Assembly: GCF_017744255.1 (NCBI RefSeq)
Contig: NZ_JAGHQP010000016.1
Coordinates: 1 to 46,877 of the forward strand
Source: Brevundimonas sp. A19_0
GTDB taxonomy: Bacteria; Pseudomonadota; Alphaproteobacteria; Caulobacterales; Caulobacteraceae
Reading direction: 5' to 3'
Length of the DNA stretch: 46,877 nucleotides
Positions 23,128 to 30,928 of this stretch are shown in pieces (position 1 is the stretch's first letter; every line of letters begins with the position of its first letter). The notes beneath the pieces are model-generated. The model was not told where the DNA came from and did no database searches. It was given only the letters and a program-made list of their open reading frames with translations. The position numbers were made by a program, and so were the translations under genes.

Positions 23128-24090
23128 CTATCGATATGCTGTGACGCCGAGCGCGTAGAGCGCCTGCTCAAAGTTCAACGCCCTTCCCGCAAGACCGGTG
23201 GGGACTGCCGGTGTTGCGAGAGCGCCGAGATAGATGCCGACGGCCTCGTTCGTCGTCGTCTTCACCAGCGCGCCCGAGTCCCCATGGGAGAGTGCCTCAT
23301 CCAGGAACACTTTAATGTCGTACGATCTGACGGAGACCATATGCATGTTGGTCTCTACCTCTGTCACCGTGCGCGGCTGCGAGCCACTCTTGCATTCGAC
23401 CGTCACCCGATGGCCGGCCGCGGCGAAGCGTCGGGTGGATAACAGGGTGGGCGGCTGCGGCGGTGCATCGGTAAGGACGAATGCGCAGTCCACGTGAGGA
23501 AAGCAGGAACGCATGAGCCGACCCGCGGCACCATTCTCGAACGGCACAGTTCGACCCGGCCCCATCGTCCTCACGACATGACCAGCAGTCATCACGCCCC
23601 ACAGACCCGTGGTGTCGCACCTCGCCCAAGCTGCCGACGTTCCGAGCGCCGGGTGTATCGGATGGTGATCTTCGTAAATGGCCTCACGGAACCTGAGTGG
23701 AACCGTAGTTCTCAGGCGTGGGAACCGGACCTCCGCGGCGTGCCCCCGGATCACCTCGGTTCCCGGCGGCAGGTGCAGCACCAGGCCGAAGCCCTTGTCC
23801 TCGGTGTCGGGATCGAACAGGCCGATCGCCAATGGATCGCGCAGAAGTTGCAGCGGATCATTGAAGGGCCAATAGGGATAGTGCCGCCAATCAACCTCGA
23901 CCTGATTGAGCCGTAGCTCGTTGGCGATCGCGTATGTCCAGCGCGTACTACGCGCGATTAGCGCTTTACTTTCAATCTCATCGCGCTCAATCCAGCCCTT
24001 AATCTCCTCGTCGACTTCCGGCGGCACGTGTTCAGCGGGCGGCTCCTGCTCCGGCAGGACCCTGCGAAGATAGTCGTCTGAATAGTTCAT
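23128..24090 (-). CDS. Cytoplasmic trypsin-like serine protease
   Basis: 320 residues. No signal peptide: it begins MNYSDDYLRRVLPEQ and stays charged for 60 residues. Residues about 150-300 form a chymotrypsin fold with a full triad: His171 in VMTAGHVV, Asp201 in PHVDCAFV, Ser272 in SHGDSGALV. The N-terminal 140 residues are an unrecognised helical/charged region that may sense or recruit a partner. A trypsin fold kept in the cytoplasm is unusual outside conflict systems. Strong Shine-Dalgarno GGGGAGGAG. Codon use and base composition are less GC-rich than the neighbours, hinting at transfer. Operon with the Trypco1 gene. Confidence 0.85.
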   Translation of the reverse strand: MNYSDDYLRRVLPEQEPPAEHVPPEVDEEIKGWIERDEIESKALIARSTRWTYAIANELRLNQVEVDWRHYPYWPFNDPLQLLRDPLAIGLFDPDTEDKGFGLVLHLPPGTEVIRGHAAEVRFPRLRTTVPLRFREAIYEDHHPIHPALGTSAAWARCDTTGLWGVMTAGHVVRTMGPGRTVPFENGAAGRLMRSCFPHVDCAFVLTDAPPQPPTLLSTRRFAAAGHRVTVECKSGSQPRTVTEVETNMHMVSVRSYDIKVFLDEALSHGDSGALVKTTTNEAVGIYLGALATPAVPTGLAGRALNFEQALYALGVTAYR

Positions 24091-24431
24091 GGCTCCTCCC
24101 CCCACCGCTCAGGAATGTAACCCAAGGTGAAGCCGCAGGGAATGGGCCGGTCCGGAGTGGCGCGACGGCGACTTAGGGACCTCAGCTTTATGGACATGGC
24201 CCGTCGTAGAACTGCTGCCTCCCCCGCCGTGGCAGTGTCAGGTGAACCGGTTCTTGATCAACGCGCCCACCTGAAGGTAGCTGAGTAATTCTCGGTATCA
24301 CCTGCGGCGTCGCGCCATTTTCTCTCCGACATATCCGGTACCGCCACGACCCACATCCGTGGACGGAGCGCCACTCCGCCGAATTGATCCATCTCAATGC
24401 GTGGCCTGAGGCGAGGCGCGATGGGACGGGC
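24091..24431. other. Intergenic region between the protease and hemN
   Basis: 341 bases between two divergent genes. It holds the second copy of the attachment-like repeat (24312-24330), a lower-GC left part that matches the acquired module, and an FNR-type box at 24384-24397. No reading frame with a Shine-Dalgarno and plausible product is seen. Confidence 0.7.
24384..24397 (+). promoter_or_regulatory. FNR/FixK-type box before hemN
   Basis: TTGATCCATCTCAA matches TTGAT-N4-ATCAA at 9 of 10 positions. hemN is a classic low-oxygen target of FNR/FixK. The box centre is about 41 bp before the hemN ATG, where an activator would contact RNA polymerase if transcription starts at or near that ATG. 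Confidence 0.75.
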
Positions 24432-25772
24432 ATGGTCATCCAGCTCTCACCCGAACGGCTTGCGGCGCCCACGCCGCGCTACACCAGCTATCCGACGGCG
24501 GTGCAGTTCACGGAGGCGGTCGGCGCGGCCGAGAGCGGCGACTGGATCGCCGCCTTGCCCGAGGATGCCGACCTGTCGCTCTACGTGCACATTCCGTTCT
24601 GCGGCGCGCTCTGCTGGTACTGCGGGTGTTCGACGACGGTGGTGAATACGCCGGGGCCGATCGCGGGCTATCTGGACGCGCTCGAGGCGGAATTGCTGAC
24701 CGTGGCCGACCGGCTGGGCGGGCGGCGACGGGTCGTGCACCTGCATTGGGGCGGGGGCTCGCCCAACAGTCTGTCGCCGGAGCAGATCGAGGATCTGGCC
24801 GCGCGCCAGCGGCTGCTGTTCGATGTGGCCGAGGGCGCCGAGTTCGCGGTCGAGATCGACCCGCGCTTCATGGATGCGGCGCGCGCGGCGGCGCTGGGCC
24901 GGGCCGGGGTCAACCGCGTCTCGATCGGGGTGCAGGACTTCAGCCCCGAGGTCCAGGCCGCCATCAACCGCCACCAGTCCTTCGCCACCACACGTCAGGT
25001 GGTCGACCAGCTGCGTCAGGCCGGGATCGGCGCCCTCAACATCGATCTGGTCTATGGCCTGCCCCACCAGACCGAGGCGCGGCTGGCCGAGACCCTGGAG
25101 CAGGCGCTGGCCCTGTCACCCGACCGGCTGGCGGTGTTCGGCTACGCCCACCTGCCGCAGCGCATCCGGCACCAGCGGCTGATCCCGGACGACACGCTGC
25201 CGGGGCATGAGGCGCGCCTGCGGCTGGCCGAACTGGCGACGGCGCGCCTGCTGGAGGCGGGCTATGTGCGGATCGGGCTGGATCATTTCGCGCGGCCGGA
25301 CGACACGCTGGCCCGGGGCCCGGTGCACCGAAATTTCCAGGGCTATACGACCGACCCGTCTGATGCCCTTATCGGCTTTGGTGCCTCGGCCATCAGCCGC
25401 CTGCCGCAGGGCTATGCCCAGAATGCCACCGCAGTCGCCGACTACCGGCGCCGGATCGCCACCACGGGCCTGGCCACCGCGCGCGGCGTGGCCCTGAGCG
25501 AGGACGACCGGATGCGGGCCCATGTGATCGAACGGCTGATGTGCGACCTCACCTATTCCGCCGCTGACGTCCGCGACCGCTTCGGGCCAGCGGCCGACCG
25601 GTTGCTGCCGATCGTGCGGGGCATGGATGATCTCGAGGTCGAGGGGCTGATCGTGCGCACCGCCGATGGATTCCAGGTGCCGGAAGAAGCGGCCCCCTAT
25701 GTCCGGATCGTCTGCGCCCGCTTTGACGCCTGGCTGGCCGCAACGACTGTGCGGCACGCTCCGGCGGTCTAG
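24432..25772 (+). CDS. hemN: Oxygen-independent coproporphyrinogen III oxidase
   Basis: 446 residues, full length. The radical SAM cluster motif reads CGALCWYCGC (three Cys plus a fourth), after HIPF as in HemN; GGGSPNSL follows and EIDPRF lies near residue 140. Other HemN marks are GVQDF, DLVYGLP and the C-terminal HemN domain with CDLTYSAADV. It decarboxylates coproporphyrinogen III to protoporphyrinogen IX without oxygen, in the cytoplasm, for heme synthesis under low oxygen. Start ATG at 24432; an upstream in-frame TTG lies in the FNR box. Converges on the carboxylesterase with 23 bases between stops. Confidence 0.95.
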   Translation: MVIQLSPERLAAPTPRYTSYPTAVQFTEAVGAAESGDWIAALPEDADLSLYVHIPFCGALCWYCGCSTTVVNTPGPIAGYLDALEAELLTVADRLGGRRRVVHLHWGGGSPNSLSPEQIEDLAARQRLLFDVAEGAEFAVEIDPRFMDAARAAALGRAGVNRVSIGVQDFSPEVQAAINRHQSFATTRQVVDQLRQAGIGALNIDLVYGLPHQTEARLAETLEQALALSPDRLAVFGYAHLPQRIRHQRLIPDDTLPGHEARLRLAELATARLLEAGYVRIGLDHFARPDDTLARGPVHRNFQGYTTDPSDALIGFGASAISRLPQGYAQNATAVADYRRRIATTGLATARGVALSEDDRMRAHVIERLMCDLTYSAADVRDRFGPAADRLLPIVRGMDDLEVEGLIVRTADGFQVPEEAAPYVRIVCARFDAWLAATTVRHAPAV

Positions 25773-25795
25773 GCTGGACCTCTCGGCACGGCTGA

Positions 25796-27394
25796 TCAGG
25801 TCCCGGGCTGGATGTAGGGGATGCGGGCGAACCATGCCCGCTCGGCGCCGCGGGGGTCGTTTTCCATCCGGGGCGGTCGGTCCAGCATCAGGGTCTCGCG
25901 TCGCTGGAGCGAATAGGGCGTCCAGTCCGGCAGACTGCCGCCGTTCGGATCGCCCGTCGCGGCATAGCGGGCGACCATCGCGCCCATGATGTCGGCCATG
26001 CCCTGGGCTTCCGGCCCGATCGCGCCAGAGCCCTCGGCGGCGAGGGTGTCGAATACCAGCGGAATGTCCGAGGTGTGAAAGGCACCGGTCCGCCCATTGG
26101 GCAGGCGTGCGGGCCAGTCCAGCTGATAGACATGCGCCGGTCGGCCCTGACGGGCGCGTTCCTCGGCCTCGATCACGGCGGCGCGCCAGGACCGGCCGGC
26201 CGTGGTGGCGCGGATCAGGACCTCGTCGGGCGACATCTGCGGATAGAGGTCGCGATAGAAGGCGATGACCTGCTCCGGGGCGACGTCGATGCGCAGCTGG
26301 GCCGGGGTCAGGCGCGCGGGCAGGCTGTCCCAGGTCAGGCCCTGATTGGCGGGGTCATTGCCGAGGAAGGCGAGGGTCTCCTCGCGCGTATTGCCGATGA
26401 TCATGGGAATGTCGGCCGAGAGGGGCGGGGCGTCGGGATAGAAGGGATGGCGGGTCAGCACCCGGTCGTCCATCACGGGGCCGAAATAGAGGCCGCCGCC
26501 CAGAACGGGGTCCTCGGCCCGGGTGGCCTCGACCAGCTGCTCGACCGGCAGGGACCGCAGGCGCCGGATGTCGGTGGGGCGAAGATCAAGGGCGTCCAGC
26601 CAGGCCTCGGCCCGGCGCGTCGCGTTCAGGGGGCCCGAGGCTGTGACCTGCTGGCCGCTCATGGTCATGACCCGGTGGAACAGGCCGCGCGCCTGTGGCA
26701 TGGCCATCAGGGTCGCGATCTTGGCGCCACCGCCCGACTGGCCGATCAGGGTCACGCGCGACGGGTCGCCGCCGAAGCCCGCGATAGCGTCGCGCACCCA
26801 TTGCAGGGCCAGCACCAGATCCAGCTGACCCAGATTGCCGCTGTCCTCGAACCCGGCCAGCCCCTGGTCGGCGGCCAGACGCGCCAGATAGGCATAGCCC
26901 AGCGCATTCAGCCGGTGGTTCAGGGTGACGACGACCAGACCGTGCCGCCGGGCCAGCCTTGTGCCATCCGTCAGGGGACTGGACCCGGAGCCGTTCGAAT
27001 AGGCGCCGCCGTGGATGTATACGATCACCGGCTTGGGCGGTCCGGCGTCGACCGGCGCCCAGACATTCAGGCGAAGGCAGTCTTCTGACATAGCCCCCGC
27101 GTCCGCCGCCCTCTGGGGCGCCGAGGGACCATAGGCGAAGGCCTCGAACGGGGTCGCCCAGGGCGTGGGCGCTACCGGGGACGCAAACCGGCGGGGGCCC
27201 GTGTCGGCGCCATAGGGAATGCCAAGGAAGGTCTGGAGCGCCTGATCAACAAACCCGCGCACCGGACCATGGGGTGTGGGAGCGACCGGGTGGCTTCCGA
27301 GGGCCCGGGCGTGGGGGAGGGGCGGGACCATGACGGCCGCACCCGCCCCGATCAGCAGGCCGCGTCGCGACGCGGACACCAGACGCTCAGACAT
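25796..27394 (-). CDS. Exported type B carboxylesterase
   Basis: 532 residues. A twin-arginine-like signal (SASRRGLLIGAGAAVMV) suggests Tat export. Hallmarks are FLGIPYGA, EDCLRLNVWAP, the oxyanion loop YIHGGAYSNGS, and Ser220 in GQSGGGAK. The catalytic His is probably in FHTSDIPLVFD. It would hydrolyse carboxylic esters in the periplasm or outside the cell; substrate unknown. The ATG at 27394 is chosen because GGGAGG stands 5 bases before it, and that Shine-Dalgarno is buried in a perfect 10-bp hairpin (27400-27426). Confidence 0.9.
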   Translation of the reverse strand: MSERLVSASRRGLLIGAGAAVMVPPLPHARALGSHPVAPTPHGPVRGFVDQALQTFLGIPYGADTGPRRFASPVAPTPWATPFEAFAYGPSAPQRAADAGAMSEDCLRLNVWAPVDAGPPKPVIVYIHGGAYSNGSGSSPLTDGTRLARRHGLVVVTLNHRLNALGYAYLARLAADQGLAGFEDSGNLGQLDLVLALQWVRDAIAGFGGDPSRVTLIGQSGGGAKIATLMAMPQARGLFHRVMTMSGQQVTASGPLNATRRAEAWLDALDLRPTDIRRLRSLPVEQLVEATRAEDPVLGGGLYFGPVMDDRVLTRHPFYPDAPPLSADIPMIIGNTREETLAFLGNDPANQGLTWDSLPARLTPAQLRIDVAPEQVIAFYRDLYPQMSPDEVLIRATTAGRSWRAAVIEAEERARQGRPAHVYQLDWPARLPNGRTGAFHTSDIPLVFDTLAAEGSGAIGPEAQGMADIMGAMVARYAATGDPNGGSLPDWTPYSLQRRETLMLDRPPRMENDPRGAERAWFARIPYIQPGT

Positions 27395-27399
27395 GAAAC

Positions 27400-27426
27400 C
27401 CTCCCGCACAGACGCCGTGCGGGAGG
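27400..27426 (-). promoter_or_regulatory. Hairpin sequestering the esterase Shine-Dalgarno
   Basis: Minus-strand arms CCTCCCGCAC (27426-27417) and GTGCGGGAGG (27409-27400) pair perfectly around 7 bases; the downstream arm contains GGGAGG, the ribosome site of the esterase. No T-run follows, so this looks like a translational switch, for example temperature- or ligand-sensitive, not a terminator. Both the hairpin and its placement are direct from sequence; regulation is inferred. Confidence 0.7.
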
Positions 27427-27458
27427 CTGTCACGCCGGGGGCAAAGCTTCAATGCGGA

Positions 27459-27836
27459 TCAGTAGGCGTCGCAGGCCGCGCGGTTACCGGCTTCGCAGGC
27501 CGCGACCTGTTCCCGCCAGCGGGCGTTGCGGGCTTCCCACGCGGCGCGTTCGGCCCTGTACTCGGCCTGGGTGGTCTCCCAACGCGCGCGCTGACGGGCC
27601 GCTTCGGCCTCGGCTTCGGCGATGCGGGCCTGGCGGGCGCGCTCGGATGCCTCATATTCGGCACGGGCTCGGGCCTCCGCCGCATCTGCGGCCTCAAGAC
27701 GGGCGAGGACCTCGGCGTTCAGGCGATGGGTCTCGGCATCGCCGCTGTCTTGCCGGGCAGGGTCCTGCAGGACGGGGTCCTGAAAGACGGGGCCGGACAT
27801 CATCAGGGCGGCGGAAAGGGTCAGGGCGGAAATCAT
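27459..27836 (-). CDS. Hypothetical exported coiled-coil protein
   Basis: 125 residues with a short hydrophobic N-terminus (MISALTLSAALMMSG) that may be a signal peptide, then a long Ala/Glu/Arg-rich segment (residues about 40-110) that reads as a coiled coil. Two cysteines end the protein in ACEAGNRAACDAY. GGAGG precedes the ATG at 27836. It lies 65 bp downstream of the histidine kinase stop, same strand, and may be its co-transcribed partner or have its own promoter (a GGAAA-N16-CGTT sequence, one mismatch from the sigma-EcfG consensus, at 27891-27867). I know no family for it. Confidence 0.55.
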   Translation of the reverse strand: MISALTLSAALMMSGPVFQDPVLQDPARQDSGDAETHRLNAEVLARLEAADAAEARARAEYEASERARQARIAEAEAEAARQRARWETTQAEYRAERAAWEARNARWREQVAACEAGNRAACDAY

Positions 27837-27900
27837 TGTATCCTCCGGTATGTCTTGCCCTTCAGAAACGGCCAAGCCTGTTAATGTTTCCCGATCCGGC

Positions 27901-29385
27901 TCAGGCGGCAAGGACCAGTTCGAACCGGGTGCCCTGCGGACCGGTCGAAACCAGTCGCAGACTGCCGCCCTGGGCCTCGGCCAGTTCTCGCGAAATGGTC
28001 AGGCCCAGACCCGAGCCTTCGCGTCCGGAGCCGGACACGAACGGCTTGAACAGCTGCTCCTCGATACGGGGCGGAATGCCGGGGCCGTTGTCCTCGAGCC
28101 GGATGCACACGCGCGGGCCGCGCACCTCGGCGCTGACCTCCAGCCGCGGGGGGCGGGTGCCGCTCAGGGCCTCGGGCGTATCGGTCAGGGCCTGACGGGC
28201 ATTGCGCATCAGATTGACGAGGATGCGGTGCAACTGGTCCGGGTCGGCGGTCACCGACAGGCGGGCGGGCAGGTGGCGGACCAGTTTCAGCTCGCTGTGG
28301 TCCAGTCCGGCGTCCTGTGCGGCGGCCGTCAGGGCCGGGCCAAGGGCGACCCGTTTCAGCTGGGGCTCGGGCTCTTCGGTCTTGCCATAGTCCAGCACAT
28401 TGCGGGTCAGGGCGGTGGCGCGGCCCAGCGCCCGCTCCAGCCGGGGCAGGGCCCGGGCCACGGCAGGGTCGGCCGAGTCGGCCATCCGGTCCGACGCGAT
28501 CTGCGCGGCGCTCAGCATGTTGCGCAGGTCGTGATTGATCTTGGCCACCGCCTCGCCCAGCGCGGCCAGCCGGGCCCGGGAGCGCAGGGCCAGTCGCACC
28601 TCGCCCTGCATGCGGGCCAGCTCGCGCTCGACCTGCCCGATCTCGTCACGCCGGTCGGACGGGGGTTCCGGGTCTGACTCAGGATCGCCTGCGAACCGCT
28701 CGATCGAGCGGGTCACCCGGTTGAGCGGGCGCAGCACCAGGACGGCCAGGGCGGCATAGAGCATCAGACCCGCCAGACCTGCCACCAGCACGGCGGTCAG
28801 CAGGCTGTTCACGAGGGTGGCGCGCAGTTCCTGCTTGAGGGGTTCGGCGGGGGCGAGGATTTCGACATAGTCGCCCGAGCGGTAGCGAGGGCGCGCCTGA
28901 ACCCGGATCGAGCGGTCCGGGTGGCCGAACAGGGTGCGCCACGGGTCGATCAGCCGCGTCCAGGTGCTGCGGCCCCTAAGGTCGATGACATCGGGCGCGC
29001 GCGGCAGGTTCGGGGCCTGAAGCAGCAGCCGCCGTACCCCCTGATCACCGACCACCACGGCCTGGACGCCGCCGATGGTCATCAGTTGCTCGGCCACCTC
29101 GTCGTCGACCATACTGTAGGGAAGGGCCTCGACGGCGGTGGAGGCCAGCTCGGCGGCCTGCAGCCGGTCGCGCAGCCAACGCTCGTGGAAGCCTGCCGCA
29201 TTGGGCACGATGATCAGGGCGCCGACGGCAAAGGTGAAGATGACCGTCAGCAGCAGCAGGCGCAGCGCCAGCCCGGAGATCATGCGCGGCACGGGCTGGG
29301 CTCCGGCGGGTGCGCCGGCACGGTCCCTGAGCGCCGTCAGGGGCTTGATCGCCCAGTGGTAGACCCGGTGCGTGGCCGCCGTCAT
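27901..29385 (-). CDS. Sensor histidine kinase, orphan
   Basis: 494 residues. Two membrane helices (about 38-60 and 195-218) bracket a periplasmic sensor region of about 130 residues. A HAMP-like linker follows, then the phosphoacceptor His285 in INHDLRNM and the ATPase boxes: N395 in NLMRNARQA, DNGPGIP at 432-438 and GSGLGL near 457. All catalytic boxes are intact. No response regulator lies nearby, so its partner is elsewhere. The start ATG overlaps the TVP38 gene stop by four bases (ATGA), which couples the two. The ligand is unknown. Confidence 0.9.
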   Translation of the reverse strand: MTAATHRVYHWAIKPLTALRDRAGAPAGAQPVPRMISGLALRLLLLTVIFTFAVGALIIVPNAAGFHERWLRDRLQAAELASTAVEALPYSMVDDEVAEQLMTIGGVQAVVVGDQGVRRLLLQAPNLPRAPDVIDLRGRSTWTRLIDPWRTLFGHPDRSIRVQARPRYRSGDYVEILAPAEPLKQELRATLVNSLLTAVLVAGLAGLMLYAALAVLVLRPLNRVTRSIERFAGDPESDPEPPSDRRDEIGQVERELARMQGEVRLALRSRARLAALGEAVAKINHDLRNMLSAAQIASDRMADSADPAVARALPRLERALGRATALTRNVLDYGKTEEPEPQLKRVALGPALTAAAQDAGLDHSELKLVRHLPARLSVTADPDQLHRILVNLMRNARQALTDTPEALSGTRPPRLEVSAEVRGPRVCIRLEDNGPGIPPRIEEQLFKPFVSGSGREGSGLGLTISRELAEAQGGSLRLVSTGPQGTRFELVLAA

Positions 29386-30194
29386 GCCATCCTCTTCCGG
29401 CGACGCTTGTACCACGTCTGGCCGCCCTTGATCAGCAGGGGCAGCAGGATCGACAGGAAGGCCACGCCCATCAACGGCCAGAAGAATTTCGAGACCAGCA
29501 TGTTCAGGTCCGGCTGGACCCCCTGTTGCAACAGGTCACCGAGGCCCGACCCGATCCAGGTGTAGATATAGGTCGAGGGCAGCAGGCCGAGGAAGGTCGC
29601 AAGGATATACGGCCGCAGGGGGGCCGCGACCATGCCGGCCGTGGCGTTGATCAGGACGAAGGGCACGCTGGGGATCAGCCGCAGGGTCAGCAGGGTGACA
29701 AAGGCATTGCGGTCGATGCCGGTCGCGATCTTGTGCATCATGCCCGCGTCGGCCTCGAACTTGGCCCTCAGCCAGGTGCCGATGGCGCTTCGGTACAGAA
29801 GATAGATGGCGATGGACCCCAGGGTCGCCCCCGTCGCCTGCGCCAGCGCCCCGACCGCCGGGCCGAACATCATGCCGCCCAGCAGGGTCAGGAAAACAGG
29901 CCCGGGAATGGTGCTGGCCGTCGCCACGGCATAGACGGCGACGAAGATCACGAGCGCCAAAAGAAAGTTGTCGGCGGCAAAGGCCTGAAGATTCAGGCCA
30001 TGCTCGCGCAGCATCTCCATCGACAGATATTTGTTCCAGCCCATGGCGAAGGCCAGGATCACCAGTGCGCCCAATGCGATTACGGGTGACAGGCGCAAGG
30101 CCCAGTCCTTTACCGACCGCGGCGCATGGCGTTTGGCGACCGTCCCGGCGTCGGGCTCAGGCTCGAGATCGGCAGGGGTCAGGGGCTGGGTCAT
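29382..30194 (-). CDS. TVP38/TMEM64 (DedA-like) membrane protein
   Basis: 270 residues with about six helices. The VTT/SNARE-associated core (PF09335) includes [20 protein letters not shown] and [16 protein letters not shown]. Members resemble lipid scramblases or transport proteins of the DedA superfamily; the exact role in bacteria is unclear. A basic C-terminal end (YKRRRKRMA) would stay in the cytoplasm. Start ATG at 30194, with GGAG before it; the frame is open to 30245. Translationally coupled to the histidine kinase, hinting the kinase senses a membrane or envelope state. It is divergent from rpmH. Confidence 0.85.
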   Translation of the reverse strand: MTQPLTPADLEPEPDAGTVAKRHAPRSVKDWALRLSPVIALGALVILAFAMGWNKYLSMEMLREHGLNLQAFAADNFLLALVIFVAVYAVATASTIPGPVFLTLLGGMMFGPAVGALAQATGATLGSIAIYLLYRSAIGTWLRAKFEADAGMMHKIATGIDRNAFVTLLTLRLIPSVPFVLINATAGMVAAPLRPYILATFLGLLPSTYIYTWIGSGLGDLLQQGVQPDLNMLVSKFFWPLMGVAFLSILLPLLIKGGQTWYKRRRKRMA

Positions 30195-30331
30195 GGCTCC
30201 ACGGTCCGGTTCTGGGGGCGGTTGGCACGCCGACGGCGTTGACACCCGCGCCCCGGGGTCTTATACGCCCGCCCTCTTGCGGTGGACGCCTTCCTGTCTG
30301 CCGCCTCACCGCTAGATATATGGAGCCGACC

Positions 30332-30466
30332 GTGAAGCGGACCTATCAGCCGTCGCGACTCGTGCGCAAGCGCCGACACGGCTTCCGTTCGCGGATGGCC
30401 ACCAAGAACGGTCAAAAGATCGTTGCGCGTCGTCGTGCCAAGGGCCGTAAGCGCCTGACGGCCTGA
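30332..30466 (+). CDS. rpmH: 50S ribosomal protein L34
   Basis: 44 residues, [20 protein letters not shown] onward, the canonical L34 sequence, ending KGRKRLTA. A small basic component of the large ribosomal subunit. Start is GTG at 30332 with TGGAG upstream; the frame opens further at 30320 (MEPTVKRT), but the family begins at (M/V)KRTYQPS. It leads the conserved group rpmH-rnpA-yidC-engB. Certain. Confidence 0.97.
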   Translation: MKRTYQPSRLVRKRRHGFRSRMATKNGQKIVARRRAKGRKRLTA

Positions 30467-30472
30467 TGCGTA

Positions 30473-30495
30473 GGGTCTCTCTTTTCGAGAGACCC
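30473..30495 (+). other. Hairpin between rpmH and rnpA
   Basis: GGGTCTCTC (30473-30481), loop TTTTC, GAGAGACCC (30487-30495): a perfect 9-bp stem. There is no T-run after it. It may lower read-through or serve as an RNA-processing site, giving more L34 than RnpA protein. Confidence 0.6.
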
Positions 30496-30505
30496 CTGAG
30501 TGGCC

Positions 30506-30895
30506 ATGACCCGCATTGAACGCCTTACTTCGCGGCCCCAGTTTCTGGCGGCCGCGAAAGGCATGTCTGAAGCCCGGGGCGGGGTGGTGATCCAGCGCCG
30601 CGACCGGGCCGACGCGATTTCGTCCATAGGCGTGGGTTTTACCGCGACGCGCAAGATCGGCGGCGCCGTGGTGCGCAACCGCGCCAAACGCCGCCTGCGC
30701 GAGGCCGCGAGGCTGCTGGTCCCCGACCTGGGCGTGCCCGGATCGGACTATGTGCTGATCGCGCGCATGGGCACGGTCGACCGCGACTGGTCACGTTTGC
30801 TTGACGATGTGAAATGGGCCCTTACAAGGCTCGCGACCCCGCGCCCGCCGCGGCCGGACAAGCCCGTCGGGCCTTCGGCCTCGCCCGCACCCTGA
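30506..30895 (+). CDS. rnpA: Ribonuclease P protein component
   Basis: 129 residues from the ATG at 30506; a GTG at 30500 is also in frame. The family core is clear: TRIERLTSRPQF, IGVGFTATRKIGGAVVRNRA then KRRLREAARL, matching the RNR motif that contacts the RNA subunit. It matures tRNA 5' ends. It follows rpmH as usual, with a hairpin between, and precedes yidC by 33 bp. The C-terminal 15 residues are Pro-rich and look disordered. Confidence 0.95.
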   Translation: MTRIERLTSRPQFLAAAKGMSEARGGVVIQRRDRADAISSIGVGFTATRKIGGAVVRNRAKRRLREAARLLVPDLGVPGSDYVLIARMGTVDRDWSRLLDDVKWALTRLATPRPPRPDKPVGPSASPAP

Positions 30896-30928
30896 TACAT
30901 CTGCCAGACAGGCCAGGACCGCCGATCC

